A program made the position numbers and the translations under genes. Shown in pieces: positions 1 to 7,529 of a stretch of 64,000 nt of DNA; positions within the stretch are counted from its first letter, which is position 1; the number at the start of each line of letters is the position of its first letter. The stretch is taken from assembly GCA_023230855.1 (NCBI GenBank), contig JALNWQ010000004.1, positions 258,031 through 322,030 of the forward strand. Reading direction: 5' to 3'. A model generated the notes under the pieces. It worked only from the letters and a program-made list of their open reading frames with translations. It was not told the origin of the DNA and made no database searches. The DNA comes from Solirubrobacteraceae bacterium (GTDB lineage Bacteria > Actinomycetota > Thermoleophilia > Solirubrobacterales > Solirubrobacteraceae).

Positions 1-456
1 GGATCCGGTCGGTCGGTCCCGATCGGCGAGCGCCATCGCCGCCCCGCCGACGAGCAGCCCGGCGGCGATCGTCCGGTCCGACCCCAACCGGTCCTCGATC
101 CGCCGCTCCAGCGTCAGCGCGGCGACCGCGGCGGGGACCGACGCGACGGTGAGCAGCGCGCCGGCGCGCGCCGCGCGGCGCGGGTGGGCGACCGCACCGC
201 GGATGACGGTCCGCGCCTCGTCCCGCAACCCGACCGCCAGGCCGACGAGCGTCCCGGCGTGCGCGGCCACCTCGACCGCCTTGGCCATCTCGGGGTCGAC
301 GGGACGATGCCCGCGGCGGCCGGTGACGAGGCGGGTGACGAGCGCGACGTGCGCCGACGACGACACCGGCAGCGCCTCGGCGGGGCCGTGGACGAGCCCG
401 GCGATCCAACCGGCCGCCAACGCACGGTGGGGTGGGGGAGGCCCGGGATCCGGCAC
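1..456 (-). CDS. uppP: Undecaprenyl-diphosphatase (UppP/BacA), C-terminus cut by window edge
   Basis: Integral membrane phosphatase that recycles undecaprenyl diphosphate to the monophosphate carrier used for peptidoglycan and exported glycans. The first 152 residues are visible. The family signature near residues 18-31 reads GLVHGPAEALPVSSSAHV, the counterpart of GxxEGLTEFLPVSSTGH. By that alignment the first Glu of the conserved ExxxE pair is His here, while the second Glu and the PVSSSAH stretch are kept. The GTG start at 456 is preceded by a TANNNT box at 8 nt, suggesting a leaderless message. It is divergent from a sugar aminotransferase gene, and its lipid-carrier role fits the glycan genes that follow. 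The rest of the gene, including the PGxSRS motif, lies outside the window. The family call is good; activity is uncertain because of the His substitution. Confidence 0.8.
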   Translation of the reverse strand, partial: MPDPGPPPPHRALAAGWIAGLVHGPAEALPVSSSAHVALVTRLVTGRRGHRPVDPEMAKAVEVAAHAGTLVGLAVGLRDEARTVIRGAVAHPRRAARAGALLTVASVPAAVAALTLERRIEDRLGSDRTIAAGLLVGGAAMALADRDRPTGS

Positions 457-464
457 GACGGGGG

Positions 465-470
465 AGGCTA
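465..470 (-). promoter_or_regulatory. -10 box, probable leaderless promoter of uppP
   Basis: Minus-strand hexamer TAGCCT, 8 nt before the GTG at 456. It matches the TANNNT pattern seen at eleven other starts in this window. Inferred from spacing only. Confidence 0.45.
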
Positions 471-575
471 CGCCGTGACGGTGCCGATCGTGTCGGAAGG
501 TCGGCCTCGCCCGGGAGGGCGCCGGTCCGTCGCGGGGAGTCGGCCTTCGGGCGGACCGGCCTCGTCGCGCGTCCG

Positions 576-581
576 TAGGCT
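576..581 (+). promoter_or_regulatory. -10 box, probable leaderless promoter of the aminotransferase gene
   Basis: TAGGCT, 8 nt before the ATG at 590, with no Shine-Dalgarno-like sequence between. One of the recurring TANNNT-N8-start arrangements. Confidence 0.45.
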
Positions 582-589
582 TCCCGCCC

Positions 590-1729
590 ATGGCCGTCCC
601 GCTCTTCGACACCGGCACCGCGCTCGCGCCGTTGCGTCCCGCGATCGAGGAGGCGCTGTTGCGGGCGTCCCGCGACGGGCGCTACGTCCTGGGGCCGGAG
701 GTCGACGCGTTCGAGGGCGAGCTCGCGGCGTGGACCGGGTCGCGCCACGCGATCGGGGTCGCCAACGGCACCGAGGCGATCACCATCGCGCTGCGGGCGC
801 TCGGCGTCGGCCCGGGGGACGAGGTCGTCGTGCCGTCGTTCACGTTCTGGGCGAGCGCCGAGGCGATCCCGCCGACCGGGGCCACGCCGGTGTTCTGCGA
901 CGTCGACCGCGACACGCTGTGCGTCACCGCCGACACCGTCGCCGCGGCGGTCACGCCGCGGACGAAGGCGATCATCGCGGTGCACCTCTTCGGCAACGTC
1001 GCGCCGATCGGCGAGATCCGCTCCCGGACCGGGCTGCCGGTGCTCGAGGACAGCGCCCAGGCGGCCGGCACCCTCGTGGACCGGGCGGTCGCCGGACCGG
1101 GGTCGACCACCCCCGACGGCGACGGGCCGCTGCGCCCCGGGGCCCTGGGCGACGTCGCGACGTTCAGCTTCTACCCGTCGAAGAACCTCGGCGCGTTCGG
1201 TGACGGCGGGGCGATCACGACGAACGACGACGAGGTCGCCGAGCGGGTCCGCACGTTGCGGTTCCACGGCAGCAGCGACAAGGTCGACTACGTCGACATC
1301 GGCTACAACAGCCGCCTGGACGAGCTACAGGCCGCGATCCTGCGCGTGCAGCTCCCGCACCTGCAGGGCTGGGCCGATCATCGCGCCGGCACCCTGGAGC
1401 GGTACCGCGCCGCGGGCCTGGAGCAGCACGTGCGACTGCCTGTCGCCGCGCCGGGGGCCACGCCCGCCTGGCACCTCTTCGTCGTGCACCACGACCGTGC
1501 CGACGAGCTGCAGGCCGCGCTGACCGGGCGCGGCGTCGGGGCGCGCGGCTACTACCGCACCCCGGTGCACCGTCAGCCGCCGATGGCGGCGTTCCAGCCG
1601 GACGGGATCGCCGACCTGCCGGTGACCGACGAGCTGGCCCGCACCCACCTGGCGCTGCCGGTGAGCGCGACGATCACCGACGAGCAGATCGCCGAGGTCG
1701 TCGCGGCGGTGGCGGCGACCGTCGGCTGA
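590..1729 (+). CDS. DegT/DnrJ/EryC1/StrS-family sugar aminotransferase
   Basis: PLP-dependent aminotransferase that transfers an amino group to a nucleotide-linked keto-sugar, making an amino sugar for surface glycan. At 379 residues it has normal family length. Visible hallmarks are GVANGTEAITIAL (residues 56-68), PSFTFWASAEAI, the EDSAQAAG motif with the PLP-ring Asp near 154, and FSFYPSKNLGAFGDGGAI with the Schiff-base Lys at 198. About a dozen extra residues rich in Gly, Pro and Asp (roughly 168-184) sit between the last two motifs, probably a surface loop. The membrane dehydratase at 7530 could supply a 4-keto-sugar substrate, but the exact sugar cannot be read from the sequence. The start is ATG with a TANNNT box 8 nt upstream. 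Confidence 0.9.
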   Translation: MAVPLFDTGTALAPLRPAIEEALLRASRDGRYVLGPEVDAFEGELAAWTGSRHAIGVANGTEAITIALRALGVGPGDEVVVPSFTFWASAEAIPPTGATPVFCDVDRDTLCVTADTVAAAVTPRTKAIIAVHLFGNVAPIGEIRSRTGLPVLEDSAQAAGTLVDRAVAGPGSTTPDGDGPLRPGALGDVATFSFYPSKNLGAFGDGGAITTNDDEVAERVRTLRFHGSSDKVDYVDIGYNSRLDELQAAILRVQLPHLQGWADHRAGTLERYRAAGLEQHVRLPVAAPGATPAWHLFVVHHDRADELQAALTGRGVGARGYYRTPVHRQPPMAAFQPDGIADLPVTDELARTHLALPVSATITDEQIAEVVAAVAATVG

Positions 1730-1967
1730 CCGATCGGCGACGACGCGGGACGGGGCCCCGGGCGTTCGGTCGGCCGGGGGCTGCCGGGGCGCGCGGGGGG
1801 CATGTGGCGAAGCCGTCGGGATGTGACGGGAACGCCGCACGGCCCGGCCGGTCCGACCGACAAGGCGTCGACCGTGCCGTCGTCCGTCGCGTCGACACCG
1901 TGACCGGAGACCTTCCGGCGTGGCGCCGCACCGGCCGGCCCGCGATGCGCGACCATCCCTGACGCCG

Positions 1968-3053
1968 ATGCGCGTCTGGATCGACCTGACCAACAGCCCC
2001 CACGTCCTGGTCCTGCGCCCGGTGATCGAGGAGCTGCGCCGGCGGGGGCACCGGGTCGACGTCACCGCCCGCGACTTCGCGCAGACGCTGGGGCTGTGCG
2101 ACCGGCTGGGGATCGCGCACACCGCCATCGGGCGCCACCGCGGCGAGCGGCTGCCGGACAAGGCCCGCGGCCTGGCGTCGCGGACCCGCGCGCTGCTGGC
2201 GTGGTCGCGATCGGTCGGGGGATGGCCCGGCGGAGGGTGGCGGGGCCGGGCCGGATCCGCTCCGTTCGACCTGGCGATCGGCCACGGGTCGAACGACGTC
2301 ACCGTCGCCGCGGCGCTGCTCGGCATCCCGGTCACCACGGCGTTCGACTACGAGTGGGCGACGGTCCAGCACCAGATCAACTGTCGCCTGGCGGACGCGG
2401 TCGTCGTGCCGGACGTCATCCCCGTCGAGCGGCTCGCGCCGTACGGGGCGACCGGCAAGGTCCGGGCCTACGCGGGGCTCAAGGAGGAGTACTACCTCGC
2501 CGACCTGGAGCCCGATCCGGCGGTCCTCGACGAGCTGGGCCTGGATCACGAAGCGCCGCTGGCGGTCGTGCGGACCCCGCCCGAGGTGTCCCTCTACCAC
2601 CGGTTCCACAACGACCGGTTCGCCCGGGTCCTCACCCGGCTGCGGGAGCAGGGGCAGGTCGTCGTGCTGCCCCGCACCGACGACCAGCGGCGCGAGCTGC
2701 GCGACGCGGGCGGGTTCGTCATCCCCGACCGTCCCGTGGACGGCCCGTCGCTCGTCGGCCTGGCCGACCTCGTCGTGAGCGCCGGCGGCACGATGAACCG
2801 CGAGGCGGTCGCCCTTGGCACCCCGGTCTACACGACGTTCGACGGCCGACCGGGCGCCGTCGACGATGCCCTGATCGCCGACGGCCGGCTGCGACGGCTG
2901 GACGACCCGGACGCGATCGACCTGGTCCGTCGCGACCGGGCCGCCGACGCCGCGACCGGGACCGGCCGGATCCGCCGCGACGTCGGCGTGTTCACCGACC
3001 TGTTGCTGGCGCCGGTGATGGACGATGCGCGTCGGTGCGGCGCGGGGACGTAG
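1968..3053 (+). CDS. DUF354 family protein, GT-B-like fold
   Basis: A 361-residue protein of the DUF354 group. These resemble UDP-GlcNAc 2-epimerases and GT-B glycosyltransferases and are usually found in polysaccharide clusters; no reaction has been assigned that I can name with confidence. The N-terminus MRVWIDLTNSPHVLVLRPVI is the family's typical first strand and helix. FDLAIGHGSNDV (about residues 100-112) and SAGGTMNREAVALGTP near residue 270 mark the two Rossmann-like halves, the latter resembling the nucleotide-sugar loop of GT-B enzymes. The ATG at 1968 is chosen because homology starts there; the frame is open for 16 more codons upstream. It lies 238 bases after the aminotransferase, a gap in which I see no gene. 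Confidence 0.8.
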   Translation: MRVWIDLTNSPHVLVLRPVIEELRRRGHRVDVTARDFAQTLGLCDRLGIAHTAIGRHRGERLPDKARGLASRTRALLAWSRSVGGWPGGGWRGRAGSAPFDLAIGHGSNDVTVAAALLGIPVTTAFDYEWATVQHQINCRLADAVVVPDVIPVERLAPYGATGKVRAYAGLKEEYYLADLEPDPAVLDELGLDHEAPLAVVRTPPEVSLYHRFHNDRFARVLTRLREQGQVVVLPRTDDQRRELRDAGGFVIPDRPVDGPSLVGLADLVVSAGGTMNREAVALGTPVYTTFDGRPGAVDDALIADGRLRRLDDPDAIDLVRRDRAADAATGTGRIRRDVGVFTDLLLAPVMDDARRCGAGT

Positions 3054-3056
3054 CCG

Positions 3057-3269
3057 TCAGGCGCGGGGCTCCTCCCACCGGACGCCGGGGAACCGGGCGA
3101 ACCCGCGATCGAACGTGACGACTGTCGCGGCGATGAAGGCGTCCGGGATGAGGTCGCCGGTCGCCCGTCCATCGCGACAGAGTGCCGCGAAGATCCGGGG
3201 GTGCGTGACGATCCGGACGAATCCCGACAGGACGACGCCGGGCAGCACGATCGCCGTGGGGTCGTTCAC
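3057..3269 (-). pseudogene. Internally deleted VapC-type PIN-domain remnant
   Basis: A 70-residue reading frame made of two pieces of a VapC-like PIN toxin. The first, VLPGVVLSGFVRIVTHPRIF, matches the region around the second acidic residue. The second, RATGDLIPDAFIAATVVTFDRGFARFPGVRW, matches the C-terminal half with its GNLVPDA and TxDxxFxRFPGLRW motifs. Missing are the N-terminal LPDVNVLVYA strand with the first catalytic Asp and the segment between the halves. Intact members run about 130-140 residues. The GTG at 3269 starts 1 nt after the stop of the secreted-protein gene at 3271. No antitoxin partner is adjacent. Almost certainly inactive as a nuclease. Confidence 0.7.
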
Positions 3270-3270
3270 G

Positions 3271-4158
3271 CTATCGCGCCCGTGCGACGTCGCGCAGGCC
3301 CGCGTCGAGCCGCCGGAGCGACCGCGCCCCGTACAGCCGGCGGTAGGCGCGGCGACCCTCGCGGACCTGCCGCGTCTGGCCGAGCGCCCGCTGGTGGGCG
3401 ATCCGCACCGCGCGGGCCGATCGCGCCCGCTGCCGCGACGCGGGGCCGCTGCGACGGTCCAGGCGCTTGACCGCCGCGGTGGCGGCCCGCAGCTCGCGAC
3501 GGTGGTCGGTGCGCGTCGTCGCGTCCTCCCAGCCACCGTCCACGACGCGGTGCCAGCGCAACAGCGGGCGGGCGTTGCCGCGCGACCAGTCCAGCGTCTC
3601 CCAGCGCGCGGCGCCGATCCGGATCCGGCCGGCGCGGTCCCCGATCGGCTCCGTCCGTCCACCGCCCCGCAGCAGATCGGACCGCCAGCCCCCGGCGGGG
3701 TCGCGCCAGTACCCGACCGACGCGTAGCAGCAGGATCCGCCGCCGGTGTGGAACGCCGTCGACAGCTCGGGGTCGCCGCCGTCGTGGTTCGTCACGACGA
3801 GCCTCGTCGCCTTCACCGCCGTCGACGTGCGGCCCATGAGGTCGATCGGCACGCACCCCTCGACCCCGCCGGTGGTGCACGGCAGCGCGCGGTCCGGCCG
3901 CAGTCGGTCCACGATCGCCGGATCGCCGGCGCGGCGGACGACGATCTCGGTCGGCATGCCGTTGACCTGGAGGATCGGTCGGCCCGGGCCCCACAGCTCG
4001 AACGTCCAGCCGTCGGCGTCGACGGCCTGCTTCAGCTCGCCCTGCGGCAGGCCGGCGGTGGCGCCCGTCGCGGGCGGCGGCAGGCCGATGGCGACGGCGG
4101 CGGCCGCGACGGTCGCGAGCGCGGGTCGGGAACGACGGGGGAGCGTCATGCGGGACAT
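3271..4158 (-). CDS. Secreted protein of unknown function
   Basis: A 295-residue protein with an Arg-rich N-region and hydrophobic stretch (about residues 1-32: MSRMTLPRRS, then ALATVAAAAVAIG) ending in an Ala-containing site, consistent with a Sec or lipidless signal peptide. The body has clustered cysteines at PCTTGGVEGC and GGSCCYASVGYW, suggesting disulfides outside the cell, and repeated Trp/Gly-rich strands. The last 80 residues are very Arg-rich. I do not recognise the family. ATG at 4158 places the signal peptide correctly. It is transcribed away from the DUF354 gene, and the PIN remnant follows its stop immediately. Confidence 0.7.
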   Translation of the reverse strand: MSRMTLPRRSRPALATVAAAAVAIGLPPPATGATAGLPQGELKQAVDADGWTFELWGPGRPILQVNGMPTEIVVRRAGDPAIVDRLRPDRALPCTTGGVEGCVPIDLMGRTSTAVKATRLVVTNHDGGDPELSTAFHTGGGSCCYASVGYWRDPAGGWRSDLLRGGGRTEPIGDRAGRIRIGAARWETLDWSRGNARPLLRWHRVVDGGWEDATTRTDHRRELRAATAAVKRLDRRSGPASRQRARSARAVRIAHQRALGQTRQVREGRRAYRRLYGARSLRRLDAGLRDVARAR

Positions 4159-4401
4159 GGCGGGACCATCCCACGGCGGCCGGGTCCGCCGCCCGGCGCA
4201 CCCGCCGGGCCCACGGATCGCCCGGCGATCCCGGTCCCGGTGCGCCGCCGTCCGCCCCGACCCGGTCCGGACCGCTCCGGCGCGTTGAACGGGAGACGAG
4301 GATCCCCCTGCCAGCCGATGGTCACGGGGCCGGGCCGGGCGTAGCGTCACACGCGAGGCCGTGGGGGGACCGCGGCGGACCCCGAGGAGAGGAAGCGGAT
4401 C

Positions 4402-5925
4402 GTGTCCACGACCAGCGTGCGTCACCACGCGATGTTCATCGACGGCGAGCACGTCGACGCCGACGAGCACTACGAGATCATCAGCCCGTCGACCGAGGAG
4501 CTCGTGTGCACCGCGGCGAAGGGCACCGTCGAGCACGCCGACCGGGCCGTCGAGGCGGCGCGGCGGGCGTTCGAGTCCGGGTCGTGGTCGCGCCAGGCGC
4601 CCGAGGAGCGCTCCCGGATCATGCGGCTCATCGCCGACCGCCTGGGCGACGAGGCCGACGAGCTCGGCGAGCTGGAGATCTCCGCCAACGGCGCGACGAT
4701 CCGGCAGGCGATGGGGTTCCTCGTCGGCCTGGCCGCCCCGCACTTCCTGTACTTCGCCGAGCAGGCCGCGACCTACCCGTTCGAGTCGCACGTCCCGACC
4801 GCGCCGTACCCGACGGTGTCGAGCAACCGGATCCGCCGCGACCCGGTCGGCGTGTGCGCCGCGATCGTGCCGTGGAACTTCCCGCTGCTGCTCGGCATCT
4901 GGAAGATCGGCCCGGCGCTGGCCGCCGGCAACTCGATCGTCGTGAAGGTCGACGAGAAGACGCCGCGGTCGCTGCTGCGCCTGGCCGAGATCGCCCACGA
5001 GTGCGGGGTCCCGAAGGGCGTCTTCAGCGTCGTCACCGGTGACGGGGTCGAGGTCGGCGCGCGGCTGGCGTCGCACCCCGACGTCGACAAGGTCGCGTTC
5101 ACCGGATCGACCGCGGTCGGCCGCGAGATCATGCGGTTGGCGTCCGGCACCGTGAAGAAGGTGTCCCTGGAGCTCGGCGGCAAGGGCGCCGCGGTGCTCC
5201 TCGACGACGCCGACCTGGACGTCGCGATCGACGGGATCCTCTTCGGCTGCATGCTGTTCTCGGGCCAGATCTGCGAGTCCGGCACCCGGTTGCTCGTCCC
5301 CGACGCGATCCACGACGAGGTCGTCCGCCGGCTCGTCGAGCGGGCGAAGACGATCAAGGTCGGCGACCCGATGGACTTCGAGACCGACCTGGGCCCCGTC
5401 GTGTCCAAGCGTCAGCAGGAGCGGGTGCTCGGGTTCATCGAGGGCGCCAAGCGCGACGGCGTCACGGTGGCGCTCGGCGGCGGCGTGCCGGAGGGCCCGG
5501 AGTTCGAGAAGGGCTTCTTCATCGAGCCGACGATCCTCACGAACGTCACGAACGACCTGGAGATCGCCTGCGAGGAGACGTTCGGCCCGGTGCTCTGCGT
5601 GCTGCGGTACTCGTCGGTCGACGAGGCGGTGCAGATCGCCAACCAGTCGCAGTACGGGCTGACCGCCGGGGTGTGGAGCACCGACTACGAGCGCGCGATC
5701 GAGGTGGCGGACCGCCTGCGCGCCGGGACGATCTGGATCAACACCTGGCACGCGATCGACCCGGCGCTGCCGTTCGGCGGCTACCGCCAGAGCGGCGTCG
5801 GCCGCGAGCTCGGCCCCGGTGCGCTCGACGAGTACACCGAGGCCAAGCACGTCCACGTCGACCTGACGACGACCCTCGACCGGCACATCTTCGACGCCGT
5901 GCTGTCGACGCCGCCGGAGGGCTGA
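4402..5925 (+). CDS. NAD(P)-dependent aldehyde dehydrogenase
   Basis: A 507-residue soluble enzyme oxidising an aldehyde to the carboxylic acid; the substrate cannot be told from sequence. All catalytic parts are present: IVPWNFPLLLGIWKI with the transition-state Asn at 159, FTGSTAVGREI cofactor loop (233-243), general-base Glu257 in SLELGGK, and nucleophile Cys291 in FSGQICESGTR. The C-terminal EETFGPVLCV and PFGGYRQSGVGRELG motifs are also intact. The GTG at 4402 is preceded by a clear purine-rich ribosome site (GAGGAGAGGAAG, 4384-4395). It stands alone, flanked by divergent and toxin-antitoxin genes, so the context gives no pathway. Confidence 0.93.
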   Translation: MSTTSVRHHAMFIDGEHVDADEHYEIISPSTEELVCTAAKGTVEHADRAVEAARRAFESGSWSRQAPEERSRIMRLIADRLGDEADELGELEISANGATIRQAMGFLVGLAAPHFLYFAEQAATYPFESHVPTAPYPTVSSNRIRRDPVGVCAAIVPWNFPLLLGIWKIGPALAAGNSIVVKVDEKTPRSLLRLAEIAHECGVPKGVFSVVTGDGVEVGARLASHPDVDKVAFTGSTAVGREIMRLASGTVKKVSLELGGKGAAVLLDDADLDVAIDGILFGCMLFSGQICESGTRLLVPDAIHDEVVRRLVERAKTIKVGDPMDFETDLGPVVSKRQQERVLGFIEGAKRDGVTVALGGGVPEGPEFEKGFFIEPTILTNVTNDLEIACEETFGPVLCVLRYSSVDEAVQIANQSQYGLTAGVWSTDYERAIEVADRLRAGTIWINTWHAIDPALPFGGYRQSGVGRELGPGALDEYTEAKHVHVDLTTTLDRHIFDAVLSTPPEG

Positions 5926-5946
5926 GCGGACGTCGTCCACCGGCCC

Positions 5947-5973
5947 GCCATGTGCTTCAATGAAGCACATGGC
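5947..5973. promoter_or_regulatory. 27-bp perfect palindrome over the antitoxin start codon
   Basis: Two 13-bp arms, GCCATGTGCTTCA (5947-5959) and its exact complement (5961-5973), with a single central A. The palindrome contains both candidate ATG codons (5960 and 5969). Phd/VapB-type antitoxins autorepress through such palindromes. The position over the start implies a promoter just upstream and a leaderless or near-leaderless message. The sequence feature is certain; the operator role is inferred. Confidence 0.75.
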
Positions 5974-6232
5974 TGAGGTGGGCATCCGCGCGCTCAAGCA
6001 GAACGCGTCGGCGGTGGTGAACCGGGCCGAGGCCGGCGAGGCGATCACGATCACCGACCGTGGTCGCCCGGTGGCCCAGATGGGGCCGCTTCCGTCGTCT
6101 CCGCTCGAGCGCCTGCGGGCGACGGGCCGGGCGCGAGCGCCACGCCACGACATCCGGGACCTGCCCGCTCCGACGCCCGGTCCTCCGTTGTCGGACGCGC
6201 TCCGGACGATGCGCGACGACGAGCGCTACTGA
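5969..6232 (+). CDS. Phd/YefM-family antitoxin
   Basis: An 87-residue antitoxin that should bind and inhibit the PIN toxin encoded 20 nt downstream and repress their shared promoter. MAEVGIRALKQNASAVVNRAEAGEAITITDRGRPVAQM is a textbook Phd/YefM DNA-binding N-domain (residues 1-38). The Pro/Arg-rich remainder, ending SDALRTMRDDERY, is the flexible toxin-wrapping tail. Another in-frame ATG at 5960 adds three residues (MKH); I prefer 5969 because family members begin at this Met. Both lie inside the 27-bp palindrome. Confidence 0.88.
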   Translation: MAEVGIRALKQNASAVVNRAEAGEAITITDRGRPVAQMGPLPSSPLERLRATGRARAPRHDIRDLPAPTPGPPLSDALRTMRDDERY

Positions 6233-6252
6233 TACCCGCCCGGTCTCGGCCC

Positions 6253-6663
6253 GTGGCGCACTATCTCGACACCTCGGCGCTGGTCAAGCTCGTCGTCGCC
6301 GAAGCCGAGACGCCGGCACTGCGTGCGTGGCTGGGGGCGGCTGATCGCGGCCCGGTGGCCGGAGACCTGGTGCGTACGGAGCTCGTGCGGGCCGTCCGTC
6401 GGGTCGCTCCCGACCGGGTGCTCCAGGCGCGCGCGGTGCTCGACGCCCTGACCGTCGTCGCGATGCCTGCGATGACGTTCGACGAGGCGGGTCGGATCGA
6501 CCCGACGCTCCTACGGTCGCTCGATGCGCTGCACCTCGCGGTGGCCCTGACCCTCGGCGACGAGTTGGAGGCGATGGTCACCTACGACGAGCGCCTCGCG
6601 GGCGCCGCCCGCGAGAACGGGATCCCCGTTCTGGCACCCGGCGGGGGCGGGTCCGACGCCTGA
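6253..6663 (+). CDS. vapC: VapC-family PIN-domain toxin
   Basis: A 136-residue metal-dependent ribonuclease toxin, full length for the family. The acidic active-site set is complete: Asp6 in HYLDTSALVKL, Glu43 in VRTELVRAV, Asp91 in SLDALHLAVA and Asp112 in VTYDERLA. The GTG start at 6253 follows the antitoxin stop by 20 nt, so the two are co-transcribed and under the palindromic operator. Unlike the broken PIN copy at 3057, this one looks functional. Gly-rich tail beyond residue 125. Confidence 0.9.
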   Translation: MAHYLDTSALVKLVVAEAETPALRAWLGAADRGPVAGDLVRTELVRAVRRVAPDRVLQARAVLDALTVVAMPAMTFDEAGRIDPTLLRSLDALHLAVALTLGDELEAMVTYDERLAGAARENGIPVLAPGGGGSDA

Positions 6664-6708
6664 TCCGGGGCGAGCGGAACCGTCGATCGCCCCCGCCGCC
6701 CCGGCGAG

Positions 6709-7446
6709 CTACGCCCCACCCCACCCGAACCGTCGCAGCGTCTCGCGCAGCGCCGTGGCCGCGAGCGGGGCGAACGTCGCGGTGACCAGCACCGCCGGGA
6801 GCGACGCGATCACCGCGCGCCAGCCGACGAGGATCGCGCCACCCAGGGCGACGCACCCGGCGGCGCCCTCCAGGAGCGCCATCTTGCGCAGGCCACCGTC
6901 CTCCCACACCCACAGCAGCGCGATCGACTCGCCCATGAGCAGTCCCGCGAGCACGCCGATCGCCAGGCCGCGCAACCACGGGCGGGCCGCGGGCGTCGTC
7001 GCCAGCGCGCCGAGCGCCCCGATCGCGCCGCCGACGGCCACCCCGGCCGCCGCCCACCCGGTGCCGACGACGACCGCGTACCACGTGGTCGTCGCCTCCT
7101 CGATCCACCGGTAGATCGCGTAGTACGTCAGCGACCCGCCGGCGATCGCGATCGCCCCGCCGGTCGCGCCGAGCACCACGGCGCCGGTCGCCGCGGGCCG
7201 GCGCCACCCGGCGAGCATGCCGGCCACGAACGCACCGGCCAGCCACGGTCCGCCGATCCGCGACAGCTCCCACGCGCCGCGGAACGTGCTCGTGCTCGTC
7301 ACCCGTCCCATGACCCCCAGGCCGACGGCGAGCAGCGCGAACGCCACGAGCAGCAGGAGCGGCGCGAGGGGGCGCCGCCCGGGCGACGCGCGCGGGACCC
7401 GCCGGTCGACGGAGCGGTGGGCGGGGGAGGCGTCCACGCGCCCCAT
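6709..7446 (-). CDS. Multi-pass membrane protein, function unknown
   Basis: A 245-residue protein with about six or seven predicted transmembrane segments, beginning with PLLLLVAFALLAVGLGVMG near residue 30 and ending near residue 225. Between segments two and three is SLTYYAIYRWIEEATTTWYAVVVG, the most conserved-looking stretch. No transporter or enzyme motif is visible. The N-terminus is Arg-rich, which would keep it cytoplasmic. It resembles small actinobacterial membrane DUF families, but I cannot name one securely. It is convergent with vapC and divergent from the dehydratase gene at 7530. Confidence 0.72.
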   Translation of the reverse strand: MGRVDASPAHRSVDRRVPRASPGRRPLAPLLLLVAFALLAVGLGVMGRVTSTSTFRGAWELSRIGGPWLAGAFVAGMLAGWRRPAATGAVVLGATGGAIAIAGGSLTYYAIYRWIEEATTTWYAVVVGTGWAAAGVAVGGAIGALGALATTPAARPWLRGLAIGVLAGLLMGESIALLWVWEDGGLRKMALLEGAAGCVALGGAILVGWRAVIASLPAVLVTATFAPLAATALRETLRRFGWGGA

Positions 7447-7529
7447 GGTGGCGGAACGCGAGGCCCGTCGGACCCGGTACGCGCGCCCGCGCCCGCCGAC
7501 ATGCCCGACCCCGTGCGAGAATCGTCCCC

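Noticed and set aside
3271..6153. A 960-codon open frame on the minus strand opposite the aldehyde dehydrogenase gene
   Set aside because: Only its last 295 codons encode a recognisable secreted protein. The rest is Arg/Asp/Val-rich shadow of the ALDH gene, caused by high GC at third positions.
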